A stretch of 50,440 nt of DNA from Acidobacteriaceae bacterium (GTDB lineage Bacteria; Acidobacteriota; Terriglobia; Terriglobales; Acidobacteriaceae), in assembly GCA_030041305.1 (NCBI GenBank), contig JASHOC010000009.1, positions 1-50,440 on the forward strand, in the 5' to 3' direction. The position numbers were made by a program, and so were the translations under genes. The notes below the pieces were generated by a model. That model worked only from the letters and a program-made list of their open reading frames with translations, was not told where the DNA came from and made no database searches. Positions 8,714-18,442 of this stretch are shown piece by piece. Position 1 is the stretch's first letter. Each line of letters opens with the position of its first letter.

Positions 8714-11458
8714 TCACTCATACCGAAGCGCGACCGCCGGATCAACCTGCATCGCCCGCGAGGCTGGGATAAAGCAGGCCGCCAGCCCTACCCCGACCAG
8801 CAGCAACAGAACCGCAACGAACGTCACCGGATCGAGAGGCTTGACGCCATAGAGCATGCTCGCCAGTAGCCGCGTCACAAGCGCTGCTGATCCGAGACCC
8901 GCCACCGATCCCAGCAACAGCGCAACCAGCCCTCGCCGGAGGAACAGCCCCAACACATTCTTCCGCTGCGCTCCCAGCGCTGTGCGCACGCCGATCTCGC
9001 GCGTCCGGGATGCCACTTCGTACGACAGCAAGCCGTATAACCCGATGCACGCCAGCCCGAGTCCCAGTCCGGCAAAGCCGCCGAGAAGCCACTCCATGAG
9101 CCGCTGAACGAACAGCAGCCGGTCGATTGTTTCCGATTGCGTCTGCACCCGCATCACAGGAACATTTTGGTCCAGATCGTGCATAGTCTTCCGCATTGTC
9201 GGAATCAACGCTGCCGGAGACATCGCCGTCCGTAACTCGAAGGCCGCTCCACCCTCTGTAAGCGGAACGTAGGCCGTCGGCTTATCCTCATCCGTTAGCG
9301 AGTCGTACTTGGCGTTCCGCACTACGCCGACAATCATCCATTTTTTGTCATCGGATCGAAAATGCATCCCGATCGGGTCCCGGCCCTTCAGGAACTGTTG
9401 CACGAAGGCTTGATTCACAACCGCCACCGGCGGCCCGCCCCGGACGTCCGCAATATTCACGGAGCGGCCCCGCATCACTGGCAGCCGCATTGTCTCGAAA
9501 TACCTTGGACCCACCCTCAGCATTTGCGACTCCACCGGTTCGCTGCTGCTCTGACCCTCGACTTTGAGGCCGCTTGTCCAAAGGTCGCCGTCCAGCATCG
9601 CATCCGATGAGTAGCTGGCCGACACCACGCCAGGCAATGCCGCTAGCTTCTGTTGCATGGTGTCATAGAGATTCTGCACCCGCGCATTGTCGTACCCGGC
9701 CAGTGTGGGATCGATCCACAGCAGCAGAATGTTCCGTGTGTCGAACCCGGCATCGACGCTCCGCAGCTTTTCCAGCGTGCGCAACATGAGCCCTGCGCCC
9801 GTCAGCATCACAATCGAGAGCGCCACCTGAACCACCACCAGAATGTTTCCTAGTCCCGGCCAGCGTCGCCTGCCTACATGGGTTGGTGTCGGCACACATC
9901 CCATCGTGCCTCTGTTGATTTCCATCGCCGCTCGTGTACGGGCTCCCTTCACCGCCGGACCCAGACCGAATGCAATCCCCGTCAACAGCGCCATGCCGAT
10001 CGTGAAGAGCAGGACCGTCGCATCCGGCTGCACGTCAAGTTGTAAGAACTGGTACAGGTTCTCCGACGTGAACGCCGCCAGGGTGTGGGCCCCCGCATAC
10101 GCCAGCACGATTCCCAGCGACGCTCCTGCCAGCGAGAGCAGCAGGCTTTCCGTCAGCACTTGTTGCATGACGCGCGACCGGCTCGCGCCCAAGGCCAGGC
10201 GCACGGCCATCTCCCGTTCCCGCGACCTGGAACGCACCAACATCAGACCGGCTACATTGGCGCATGCAACCAGCAGCACTATGCACATCGCCGCCATGAG
10301 CAACTGCAACGGCTCGCTGAGCAACCGGCGAAATCCGGCCAGCCCATTTTGCGCAGGCTCTAGTTCAACCCGGGGATCGTCGCTGGCTTTCCACGCCGGT
10401 TTCGCTCCGCGCATCGTCGCATTGAGGAACATCAGGTTGACAGCCGCCTCCGCCTGCGTCCTCTTCATCTTCGGCTTCAATCTTCCCAAGGCCGTCAGCC
10501 ACCACCGTTCGCCATCGTAGTCGCTGCCGCCCCAGCCCAGCCCCAAGGCCTTCATCTGAGCCAGGGGTACATACAGATTCACTGATTTGCCCGGCGTGAG
10601 CCGGGTAAAGGTCCGGTCCGTCACTCCCACAATGGTGAAGGCGACGTCATTCAGTCGTATCGCCCTGCCGACGATAGCCGGGTTTCCGCCGAATGCGCTC
10701 TGCCAATAGCCGTAATCGAGAACAGCAACGGGACTCGCCCCCTTCTTCTCATCCCCATCGATAAGCACGCGGCCCACGGCGGGCGAAACCCCCAGCGTTT
10801 CGAAATAGCTCCCGGAGACCAATTCCCCTTTCGCGATACTCGCCTGGCCGTTGCCTGCCAAGTCCAGGTTGGCCGGGCCTGCGAAGGCAGTCGCGCTCGT
10901 GAACAGGTCCGGTCGATGCGTGACTTCCCGGAACAGCGAAAAAGGCAGGGAGCAGCCGGTGGCAAACCCAGTTTTGCCCTCCATCAAGCAATCGCCAAAG
11001 CTAGACATCCCCGAGGGATGGGGCCAGTTGTGCGCCGACCACCGTAGCACCACCAGTAGCTCCGGATGCTCCACCGGAATCGACTGCAACAACGCCGCAT
11101 TCACCAAACTGAAGATGGCTGTGTTCGCGCCGATCCCCAACGCCAGCGTCGCTATCACAACGCCCGTAAAACCCGGTGATTTTCGCAGCACCCTGAGAGC
11201 GTACCGCACATCCTGCCAAAACGTCTCGATTCCTGCGCCCGCCCTCCTGTCCCGCACCGCCTGCTTCACCTGCTCTGCGCCGCCGACTTCGGCGAGCGCT
11301 TTCCGCCGCGCCTCCACCGGTCCCACGCCTGCTGCAATCCGCTCCTCAGTGATCGCATCCACATACGAGTGAATCTCCGCATCCAGGTCCGCATCCACTT
11401 GTTGCTTGTGGAGCAGGTTTCGAAGTGCAGCCTTCATTCGTGAAAGCAGTCGCATCAC
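8714..11458 (-). CDS. ADOP-type ABC transporter permease (MacB/FtsX-like)
   Basis: A 914-aa integral membrane protein of the acidobacterial duplicated orphan permease class. An N-terminal cytoplasmic helical region (about 1-90, KAALRNLLHKQQVDADLDAE) is followed by membrane segment 1 (about 98-122), a large periplasmic MacB_PCD domain, three helices ending in the FtsX motif VACANVAGLMLVRSRSREREMAVRLALGASR, a second PCD and a second FtsX unit ending TREIGVRTALGAQRKNVLGL. No ATPase gene adjoins it, hence orphan. By family analogy it could act in efflux or envelope stress, but no substrate is known. It follows the PadR gene by 7 bp, so the pair forms an operon. Confidence 0.93.
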   Translation of the reverse strand: MMRLLSRMKAALRNLLHKQQVDADLDAEIHSYVDAITEERIAAGVGPVEARRKALAEVGGAEQVKQAVRDRRAGAGIETFWQDVRYALRVLRKSPGFTGVVIATLALGIGANTAIFSLVNAALLQSIPVEHPELLVVLRWSAHNWPHPSGMSSFGDCLMEGKTGFATGCSLPFSLFREVTHRPDLFTSATAFAGPANLDLAGNGQASIAKGELVSGSYFETLGVSPAVGRVLIDGDEKKGASPVAVLDYGYWQSAFGGNPAIVGRAIRLNDVAFTIVGVTDRTFTRLTPGKSVNLYVPLAQMKALGLGWGGSDYDGERWWLTALGRLKPKMKRTQAEAAVNLMFLNATMRGAKPAWKASDDPRVELEPAQNGLAGFRRLLSEPLQLLMAAMCIVLLVACANVAGLMLVRSRSREREMAVRLALGASRSRVMQQVLTESLLLSLAGASLGIVLAYAGAHTLAAFTSENLYQFLQLDVQPDATVLLFTIGMALLTGIAFGLGPAVKGARTRAAMEINRGTMGCVPTPTHVGRRRWPGLGNILVVVQVALSIVMLTGAGLMLRTLEKLRSVDAGFDTRNILLLWIDPTLAGYDNARVQNLYDTMQQKLAALPGVVSASYSSDAMLDGDLWTSGLKVEGQSSSEPVESQMLRVGPRYFETMRLPVMRGRSVNIADVRGGPPVAVVNQAFVQQFLKGRDPIGMHFRSDDKKWMIVGVVRNAKYDSLTDEDKPTAYVPLTEGGAAFELRTAMSPAALIPTMRKTMHDLDQNVPVMRVQTQSETIDRLLFVQRLMEWLLGGFAGLGLGLACIGLYGLLSYEVASRTREIGVRTALGAQRKNVLGLFLRRGLVALLLGSVAGLGSAALVTRLLASMLYGVKPLDPVTFVAVLLLLVGVGLAACFIPASRAMQVDPAVALRYE

Positions 11459-11465
11459 CGCATCC

Positions 11466-11795
11466 TCAAGCCTTCAGAGCGCTGGCCATCGCCTCGGCGA
11501 TCGTCGCCCACTGCTTCGTCTCAAGGACCACTTGCCGCTCGCCCGCCTTCGTGCGCCGGTAATACTTCGCCCGCCGGTTGTTTTCCGAGTCGCCCCAGAA
11601 GGGGGTCAGCCATCCCGCTTCCTCCATCCGGTGGAGCGCCGGGAACAAAGACCCCGGCTTCACCTGGAAGGTCCCCCGCGTGATCTGTTCAATTCGCCGC
11701 GAGACGCCCAGCCCGTGCAACTCTCCATCGCCCACTGCTTTCAGGATCAGCAGGTCAAGCGTTCCCTGCAACAATTTGGTTTGATTTTGGCTCAT
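11466..11795 (-). CDS. PadR family transcriptional regulator
   Basis: A 109-aa winged-helix repressor of the PadR type: LLQGTLDLLILKAV, HGLGVSRRIEQIT, VKPGSLFPALHRMEEAGWL and YYRRTKAGER are the hallmark segments. The ATG at 11795 is preferred over a GTG at 11801 because an AGGAAG lies eight bases upstream of it. The gene is first in a two-gene operon with the ADOP permease, the usual arrangement in this phylum, so it probably represses that operon until a ligand binds. A palindrome overlapping its promoter (11823-11843) is the probable operator. Confidence 0.93.
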   Translation of the reverse strand: MSQNQTKLLQGTLDLLILKAVGDGELHGLGVSRRIEQITRGTFQVKPGSLFPALHRMEEAGWLTPFWGDSENNRRAKYYRRTKAGERQVVLETKQWATIAEAMASALKA

Positions 11796-11822
11796 GCGCA
11801 CTTCTTCCTATCGACTGCCTTT

Positions 11823-11858
11823 AGGGAGCAGTATTCTCTCCCTCCTACAGAATGTCAA
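11823..11858 (-). promoter_or_regulatory. Promoter and likely PadR operator
   Basis: On the minus strand a perfect TTGACA (-35, 11858-11853) is separated by 17 bp from AATACT (-10, 11835-11830). The inverted repeat AGGGAG-N9-CTCCCT (11823-11843) covers the -10 region, as expected for a repressor site. The promoter points into the PadR-permease operon. Confidence 0.65.
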
Positions 11859-12213
11859 TAGGGCGTGTAAAAAAACTTTGCGCACCGCGCATGAACGGCG
11901 GCGACAGGCGGAATTCGCCTTAGGTTGCAGTGCAGGTCGGCCTGGAAGGTAAGGTCGGCAAGCTAAACTCATCCGAGTCGCGCTCTTTCTAGAACCGACC
12001 GGCGCATTCGCTCATGTGAATCCCGCTGCAAAGCTGTGCAGCATTGCTCGTGAGAATGGGTATCGCCGCCTCAAACCGTGCGATCACGTGCCGCGAGCCC
12101 CCTGGTCTAATCTGCCAGCGAGGCATCGATTCGGAGCGGATGGCGTCCGGACGAGCAATTTCCCAACCGTCCCACTCTGTTTCGGTGTAACCGATGCATC
12201 GGGTTACTCCGTC
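11859..12213. other. Intergenic stretch, nothing recognised
   Basis: About 350 bp between the promoter of the PadR operon and the stop of the serine hydrolase. No gene, repeat or terminator is recognised. Confidence 0.4.
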
Positions 12214-13692
12214 CTATTTGCGCATTCCCTTGTGATCCTGGCCGCCCTGGTGCAGAATGACGTAGCTCACCTGCCCTTTGTCATCGCTGAAGAACTCGAC
12301 CTCCGCATCCACCACCTTTAGGAAAAACTTCGTTTGCGATTCCGGAAACACCGGAAACTTGGGCTGATTCGTGGCCTGTGTCATCAACTGGTCGCCATCA
12401 AGTGTGAATGTGAGGCTGAAGTTCGGGTCAAGCTGGTACGTCCCCACATACCGCGCCAGTGTCGCAGGGTCTACTTTCACCTCTGTTCGGACCGGGGGCT
12501 GCCAATCTGGCCAGTCGTATGCGACCGCGATCGCCCTCATCACTTCCTCGGCGAGACGGCCTCCACCTTGCGCGTTCGTCATTACCGCCGCGCCATCGCC
12601 TTCATGCTCGAAGCCAACGAATAGGCTTTCAAAGCCCGCATTGACCCCGCCGTGGGAGAACCAAGGGTCGGTAGCCGAGCCGCCAATTCGGAGACCAAGG
12701 CCCCAATTTCCAATTCCAGGGGTCAGCATCTGTTGGGTCATCGATTCCGAGAGAATGTGATTTGCCTTTCCCACCAAGGACTGCTGCACCTCGATAATGT
12801 ATCGAGACAGGTCCGAAGGCGTGGTCCATAGACCGGCGGCGGTCATTTCTGGGTACGTATGCGGGCCTCCTTGCACGGGGGTTCCATCTGCGTTGTAAGG
12901 CATCGCCACATTGCTCAAGAGGGTTGCGGGAAGTGGCTGTTGATAGGTGCTGCGGTTCATCCCAATGGGAGCGAGCACCGTATCGTGCATAAACTGCGGA
13001 AACGGTTCCTTTATCGTATCGAGCATCAGTTGCAGCATGATGGTGTAACCGCCTCCCGAATACCTCCACGCCTTTCCCGGCGGACTGTCCAGCCGGATTG
13101 GAGGCGTATTGGCCGGAGGCTCTCCATTCAACACCTGAACAAGGGTTGGCACTGAAGCTCCCGCTGCATACCCGGGAAAACCATGCACGGTGATCCCCGC
13201 CGTGTGAGTGAGTAATTCCCGCAAGGTCACAACTGCTCCCGGCGCAGCGGCACTGGGAGGAAGCTTCCAACTTGTGAGATTCGAATTGATATCCGCATCG
13301 AGCGAGAGCCTTCCCTTCTGGACCAGATGAAGCGCACCCATGGCCGCGAGCGGCTTGCTGATCGAACCTGCCTGAAAGCGAGTGTCGGCATCGACGGGAT
13401 CTCCACCGATTTGCCGCACGCCGTATCCCTTAGCCCACTCCATGACGCCGTTGTGAACCACAGCCACGCTGATCCCGGGCACATGCAACTCTGCCATTCG
13501 TTGGGAAAGGCTTGCGCAGGATTTGGGTTCATCTTTGACGATGACGGGCGGCGGTAGACATGATTCAGCGGCTTCAATGCGTTGATGTACTTCCTTCGAT
13601 TTTGCAGCCTGTGTCGTCGCGGTCTGGCCATAAACAAGTGGTAGAGAGAACCCGGAAATGAATGTCAATGCGATGAAGAGCCTCGTCCTCAA
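12214..13692 (-). CDS. Secreted class C beta-lactamase-like serine hydrolase
   Basis: Exported protein of the serine beta-lactamase/D-aminopeptidase/esterase superfamily. The nucleophile motif SxxK is SISK in FQAGSISKPLAAMG, the second motif is YSGGGY, and the third is the HGG in WFSHGGVNAGF. A C-terminal lipocalin-like DUF3471 domain (RYVGTYQL...) follows at about 410-490. I place the start at TTG 13692 because GGAGG lies upstream of it and the signal peptide (LRTRLFIALTFISGFSLPL) begins there; an ATG at 13740 is in frame but adds an atypical leader. Probably a periplasmic esterase or peptidase; the substrate is unknown. Confidence 0.87.
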   Translation of the reverse strand: MRTRLFIALTFISGFSLPLVYGQTATTQAAKSKEVHQRIEAAESCLPPPVIVKDEPKSCASLSQRMAELHVPGISVAVVHNGVMEWAKGYGVRQIGGDPVDADTRFQAGSISKPLAAMGALHLVQKGRLSLDADINSNLTSWKLPPSAAAPGAVVTLRELLTHTAGITVHGFPGYAAGASVPTLVQVLNGEPPANTPPIRLDSPPGKAWRYSGGGYTIMLQLMLDTIKEPFPQFMHDTVLAPIGMNRSTYQQPLPATLLSNVAMPYNADGTPVQGGPHTYPEMTAAGLWTTPSDLSRYIIEVQQSLVGKANHILSESMTQQMLTPGIGNWGLGLRIGGSATDPWFSHGGVNAGFESLFVGFEHEGDGAAVMTNAQGGGRLAEEVMRAIAVAYDWPDWQPPVRTEVKVDPATLARYVGTYQLDPNFSLTFTLDGDQLMTQATNQPKFPVFPESQTKFFLKVVDAEVEFFSDDKGQVSYVILHQGGQDHKGMRK

Positions 13693-14061
13693 GCTGACCT
13701 CCGCACGCGAGCAGTATACGCGTGTCGATCGATGGTCCAACTGGCGGTGGGACGTTTGTGGGCTATATCAGAACGGTTGCAAAGGCGAAGCGGCTGCCCT
13801 GAAGAGCAGCGTAGGCGAGGCTTAGAATGGTTCGCAGGGTTTGGGGGCTGCACCCGTCCGTATATAAATCGGATGGTGTCGGTGTGGACGGGCTCTGTAT
13901 TTGAATCCGATGTAACAACCCGTCAACGGAGACCAGCCCCATTTCAATCCCACACACAACCGAACTAGAATCAGGGTTCCTGCCGCTTAGCTAATTCCAA
14001 AGTCACGATCCATCATGAGGGCAACTTTTGAGCGTAACCCTGCGCTTTATTCATCAGGCGT
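13693..14061. other. Intergenic stretch, nothing recognised
   Basis: About 370 bp between two minus-strand genes. It probably contains the promoter of the serine hydrolase. No RNA gene, repeat or convincing small gene is visible. Confidence 0.4.
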
Positions 14062-15534
14062 TTACCGCGTGGAGGGATGGTCCAGACAGCGATGCATGCC
14101 GTATACCGCGCCGAAGGTGTTGGGGGCCAATTTGAGCGAGTATTGAAATGCTGCGCAGGCCTCCTCTCCTCTTCCCATTTGCAGAAACATGTCCCCGAGC
14201 ATCTGAGATGCGGGCCGAGGCAGCACATCCGCATAGTAAATCGGATGGTTCTTCTCAAACGCGGATGCATCGTTTAGCTCACGCACAGCGTCGTTTTTTT
14301 GTCCCTCATCGTAGAGGGTCCAAGCCTCTGCTTCTGCCAGAGCAAGGTGTAGGACATCGTCCCGGCCGTGTCCGGCAATCCATTCCGCCGACGACTTGCG
14401 AAACTGTTCCAGTGACATCCGAGCCGCTGGTCTGCCCAATTGGGCCTCGGCGATGGTGTGGATCCAATACACGTCAAAATTCTCATCAAAGGGCGAGTTG
14501 GGCGGTGGCTCAAGCGTTAGCGCATCTCGCCAGTCACGTGTTTCGATATCGAAGTAAATGCGAGCGTCAACGGGCCACCAAGGATCCCCACCCGGCATTT
14601 TGGCGAATGCATCAATCTGGTCGACGACGCCCCGAGCCTCTTTCGTCTCTCCCAGTTGCAGGTATGCGTACTCCAGATTGTTAAGTGCGTGCTGCTCGTC
14701 GAACATTCCGCCACGGCCCTCTTTAATCCAATCCGCTGCAACCCGGGCGGAGGCCAGATTTGATCGAATCGAGTCTGGCCAGTCGCCAAGTCGATTGAAG
14801 ATGTGGGAAGGCATGTGCAGGGCGTGTGGTGAGTCGGGAGCGATCGCAGCAAATTTTTGGGCGGCTGGAAGCGCAATCACTGCAAGTTCAGGGGTATCGG
14901 CGGCGTGAATGATGTAATGGGCTGCTCCAGGATTGTCTGGATGCTGCTTGAAAATCGGCAGAAGAATATCGAGGGCCTTTCGGCGTTGCGCCAGCCCCTC
15001 CTCTCCCGAACCTGCTGTCCAGACCAGCCCCAGAGCGTAAAACAGGCTCGCATTCAGGTCGCCCGGGTACTTCTTCTGAATCGCGTCCATCGCAGCAAGG
15101 TAACGATCCCAGCGAACGGCTCCAGACTTGTTTTGATAGCCTTCGTACATTGCTCTGACGGCGTCGAAGTACATCCGCTCACGTTCCGATCCGCCAGAGC
15201 GAGTGAGCCAAGGCTGAAGCTGGTTCCATCCGCTCTCCAGGGATTTGTGGGGAGCATCTGCGCCAGAGCGCTCGGTTTCGCTAAGAGCCAAGCCCCAGGC
15301 AGCAATGACACAACGCGGATCGGCCGATTCGACCTGTCTGAAGTCGTTCTCGGCCTGCTGAAACTCCATTGAGTGCAGAAGCAGAATCCCCTCTTCGAAT
15401 TTCGGTTGAGCAGCAGAGTTGCATGAGTTCGCAAAATCCGCACGACCGAGTCGCTCCGTGCTCCCAAATCCAGCGATACATCCGAAGTTCGCAAGGACAG
15501 CAACTGAGACAAGGTAGAATTGGAGAAATCGCAT
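14062..15534 (-). CDS. Exported TPR-repeat protein
   Basis: A 490-aa protein starting MRFLQFYLVSVAVLANFGC, a signal peptide ending in a Cys that could be lipidated. The remainder is helical with tetratricopeptide-like repeats: KFEEGILLLHSMEFQQAENDF, the motif HYIIHAAD and ALHMPSHIFNRLGDW typical of a large family in soil bacteria, and a C-terminal TPR (ASQMLGDMFLQMGRGEEA). ATG at 15534 is chosen because AAGGA lies nine bases upstream; the frame extends 13 codons further without a signal. Probably a periplasmic scaffold; partners are unknown. Confidence 0.85.
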   Translation of the reverse strand: MRFLQFYLVSVAVLANFGCIAGFGSTERLGRADFANSCNSAAQPKFEEGILLLHSMEFQQAENDFRQVESADPRCVIAAWGLALSETERSGADAPHKSLESGWNQLQPWLTRSGGSERERMYFDAVRAMYEGYQNKSGAVRWDRYLAAMDAIQKKYPGDLNASLFYALGLVWTAGSGEEGLAQRRKALDILLPIFKQHPDNPGAAHYIIHAADTPELAVIALPAAQKFAAIAPDSPHALHMPSHIFNRLGDWPDSIRSNLASARVAADWIKEGRGGMFDEQHALNNLEYAYLQLGETKEARGVVDQIDAFAKMPGGDPWWPVDARIYFDIETRDWRDALTLEPPPNSPFDENFDVYWIHTIAEAQLGRPAARMSLEQFRKSSAEWIAGHGRDDVLHLALAEAEAWTLYDEGQKNDAVRELNDASAFEKNHPIYYADVLPRPASQMLGDMFLQMGRGEEACAAFQYSLKLAPNTFGAVYGMHRCLDHPSTR

Positions 15535-16083
15535 CAACTCAAGTCCTTCAGATGGCGCTTGCGTTCGCGTCAAGCTGCGTCTTAGTTATATCAGGGAGCA
15601 TATTCACCGGTCGGGGAAACAGAACAGATTGGCTTTGGTCACGAGGGGTTACAGCTTATTGGGATCGATATGTACGGAGAGTCGCCTGCAAATATCAAGC
15701 CGTTCATTCGGGAGCGCCCAAAATTTCAGCGTAAAGCAAACGCCATTGAGTCCGCCACTACTGTGATCCTGCTGCTCGCCATTATGGTTCGGCAGGAATT
15801 GGCGCACCTCATTAGGTGAGCATGTGAAGGCCGTTCAGAGGTTCACCTCAGCCCGAAAGAAAAGAGGCTTTCCGCAACGCGGGCGGCCTTCCGAACACCA
15901 TCAATCACCGACGCTGCTAGCATCCGGGTAAAGTGCTTTGCCGCCACTCGTTATCCGGCTTGCTGCGGCCGAGTACGGTTACCGGTGCGTTTAGGTCTTG
16001 GCCGCCAAGCAGTTGAAGCCGAATTTCCACGACGTGCAATAATCAGCATGATTCCTAAACTCCAGTTTGAGGTCTCTTCGCGG
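15535..16083. other. Divergent intergenic stretch, nothing recognised
   Basis: About 550 bp between divergent genes. It should hold both promoters, but no clear -35/-10 pair or conserved gene is seen. Short open frames on both strands have no family resemblance. Confidence 0.4.
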
Positions 16084-16701
16084 ATGAATCCAGGAATGCT
16101 CTTCACAGCCTGGCTTTTTCTCCTATGCTTCGCCACTCTCCCGGCGCAGAGCGTGGAGCCGCAACCGGTGCCCGGAGCGCCAAATTTATTTCGGCTGGAG
16201 GGGGTCGACGCCGGATCGGGCATTCATTATGTTCGGCTGATGCTCTCAAGCCTGCTGCCTGCCAGCGCAATCCAGCAGCCGCCTCCGCGCTTCACGATGG
16301 AATGCCGGGACAAAAAGAGAAAACACGATCTTCTTTGGTATGTAAGCTTCGGCGGCGTTCCGGATCCCGGGTTCGAGCCGCCCTTTCACCCTACGCAGAC
16401 CGACCTATTTCCGCCGCACTATCCCAACGTGAAGCTGAAGATGGGCTTTGAAGGCTATACCAAATGGAAGCCTTTTATCAGGGCGTGGGTGGCGTTGCCA
16501 TCAGGCGAGTTTCGGTACTGTAACGCTGGAATGGATTGCCCCAATATGGAAACCGCTCGTCACTTTATGCAATATCTCGATGTTCTTCCCGGCCTACGTA
16601 TTAGCTTTGCGAATCGGGCGAGCGCCGCCCCGCCAGAGGCCTTCTTTGAAACCGGACCGTTACTCGAAGAGATGAAAAGGAACTCCATCTGCGAACCCTA
16701 A
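16084..16701 (+). CDS. Secreted hypothetical protein
   Basis: A 205-aa protein with a good signal peptide (MNPGMLFTAWLFLLCFATL, cleavage near PAQS). The mature part has PRFTMECRDKKRKHDLLWYV and GEFRYCNAGMDCPNMETARHF, with conserved-looking Cys and aromatic residues, suggesting a small globular periplasmic protein. I do not recognise the family. Upstream in-frame Met codons exist at 15985 and 16048, but the signal peptide begins at 16084. The stop codon TAA is part of the CTAA into which a 145-bp element is inserted, so the insertion leaves the protein unchanged. Confidence 0.7.
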   Translation: MNPGMLFTAWLFLLCFATLPAQSVEPQPVPGAPNLFRLEGVDAGSGIHYVRLMLSSLLPASAIQQPPPRFTMECRDKKRKHDLLWYVSFGGVPDPGFEPPFHPTQTDLFPPHYPNVKLKMGFEGYTKWKPFIRAWVALPSGEFRYCNAGMDCPNMETARHFMQYLDVLPGLRISFANRASAAPPEAFFETGPLLEEMKRNSICEP

Positions 16702-16850
16702 CCCGGCGTAGCCGGAACCCAAAAGGGCATAACATCAAAAGTTTGAACCCTGCCGACAATGCCATCAAAGGCCCATGAACATTGACGATCATGCATAGGT
16801 CGAAACATTTTCTGCGCAAAGTGTGCAGAATTCAAATGGATAGGTTCTAA
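16698..16850 (+). repeat. 145-bp palindrome-associated element, copy 3
   Basis: A 145-bp unit (16702-16846) between CTAA at 16698-16701 and CTAA at 16847-16850. The left end (CCCGGCGTAGCCGGAACC) and the right end (TTTTCTGCGCAAAGTGTGCAG then ATTCAAATGGATAGGTT) match the other two copies, while the interior has diverged strongly. Conserved hairpinned ends with a variable core and constant length fit an element mobilised in trans by a Y1-type transposase. Confidence 0.75.
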
Positions 16851-16972
16851 GACTAACGATGCCTCCGAAGGAGATGAGGCGGATTATTACGGCCAGAGGA
16901 CACGAGCGGGCCATTAGGCTTTTGCTGGAGCGGCAGCCTTGTCGAATTCGTCCTCTCGTGGCTTATTGCGTG

Positions 16973-18109
16973 CTATTCCGTGGTGGTCGTGCCCCAAGCA
17001 GTAGGCGGAGGAGCGGTCCCGCGAATCTGCTGAATGAACAGCGGGACTTCGCGGTTGATGAGGTCGGCGCGTTCCAACTGGATATAGTGGCCAGCGTTGG
17101 CGGCGATGATCTGACGGCTGTGCCTGGAGAGTTTTTTGAGGTTGGCCTGCATTCGATCCCAAGCGGCCCTCAGGTTGGATGGTTCGTGGAACTTCGCGGC
17201 CGTTGCCGGGTCGGAGGTGAAAATAAGTATCGGTAGGTCGCCGAACGGACCGGTGTGAATGGCCTCTTCGCCGGAACGATCGAAATTCGCTGACTCGCCC
17301 ACGGGCGAGGAAACAACGAGGTGGCACCGTTCATCGGCCTGGAGTTTTGCGCGTGCGGGGCCGAAGCCGGGAAAAGGCTGCGAGCAGCCACCCGTCCAGC
17401 GCGGAATGCCAAGGACGAACATGGCCTGCGTGACCAACCTGACCGGCAAGGGCGGTCCGCCGAGGCGCATTTCCCGGCGGAAGGCAGGGTCGCGGTTCTG
17501 GAAAGGCGTGGAGGCATCAATGAACACGAGGCCGATGACCTGACCAGGGTAGTGGCTGGCGTAATCGCGTGTGTATATTCCGGCGATAGAGTGACCCATA
17601 AGGACGATGGGCCCGCTGACGCCTGCGGCCTGGAGCAGACCGTGAAGCTGCTCAGCAATGTGGTCGGCGTCGCGAGGCGTCGAAACGGGATCGCTCCAGC
17701 CCATGCCTGCGCGGTCATAGGAGCAGACGCGCGTGGTAGCGGAGAGCGTGGGCTGAACGGCGCTGAAGATGAGCCCGTCGTTGCCGAGGCCCGCGTCGAG
17801 CACCAGAGTGGGCGAACCGCTGCCGGTGCAGTCGAGCCGCATGCGATGGCCATCGACGAGATAGAGCTTGCCCGGCATCTGTGCGCGGTAGTGGTGCAGG
17901 ATGACCGCGTTTATGGCGCTGTTTAGGCCAAGAGCAAGCGCGACCATGGCGACGATCGAGAGGGAGGTGCCTTCAACGATTTTGCGGATGGTGGAAAAGG
18001 ATTGTTCCCGGAGCGAAAGAACGCGGCGCAGGGAAAGGCCCGCGAGGAGAATTCCCACGACAACGAGCAGAGCAGGAACGATGCCATAGAGGAGATCCAT
18101 GGGGGTCAT
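16973..18109 (-). CDS. Membrane-anchored alpha/beta hydrolase
   Basis: A 378-aa protein with two N-terminal hydrophobic segments (about residues 5-25 and 50-72) and an alpha/beta hydrolase fold outside or attached to the membrane. The oxyanion/substrate region LVLDAGLGNDG, the nucleophile elbow GHSIAG, an acid in IFTSDPA and the catalytic His in NAGHYIQLE are all present. DRAGMGWSD is the usual loop before the lid. Start at Met 18109 or 18100; the longer frame to 18160 adds a Ser/Arg-rich leader. Substrate unknown, probably an ester or lactone. Confidence 0.85.
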   Translation of the reverse strand: MTPMDLLYGIVPALLVVVGILLAGLSLRRVLSLREQSFSTIRKIVEGTSLSIVAMVALALGLNSAINAVILHHYRAQMPGKLYLVDGHRMRLDCTGSGSPTLVLDAGLGNDGLIFSAVQPTLSATTRVCSYDRAGMGWSDPVSTPRDADHIAEQLHGLLQAAGVSGPIVLMGHSIAGIYTRDYASHYPGQVIGLVFIDASTPFQNRDPAFRREMRLGGPPLPVRLVTQAMFVLGIPRWTGGCSQPFPGFGPARAKLQADERCHLVVSSPVGESANFDRSGEEAIHTGPFGDLPILIFTSDPATAAKFHEPSNLRAAWDRMQANLKKLSRHSRQIIAANAGHYIQLERADLINREVPLFIQQIRGTAPPPTAWGTTTTE

Positions 18110-18442
18110 CTTACCGCTGAAGGCTGATGGCGACCGTCTACTGCTTGCGACTCTTGTCACTCTCCGCTAGCGGAAATAAATCGAGCCTTGATCGCCCGCC
18201 GTTATCAAGCAGGTCGAGTTCGGCTCCATGAATACGGAACTGCCGGTCGCCCGGTGAGAGTCGCGACCAGACTGCGCGGCATGCGCTCCGTTAACCCAAT
18301 GAATTGTATGCCTTCCTTTTTCGCAACGATGGCGCGTCGCAAGACGCCCCATTTGATTGGCCCTGGGAAACCTCCGTGTGGCATCCGGAGCGGTGGTATC
18401 CTGGCTTTCCCGACAACCTCCCTTGCCCCGAAGGAAGCTGCC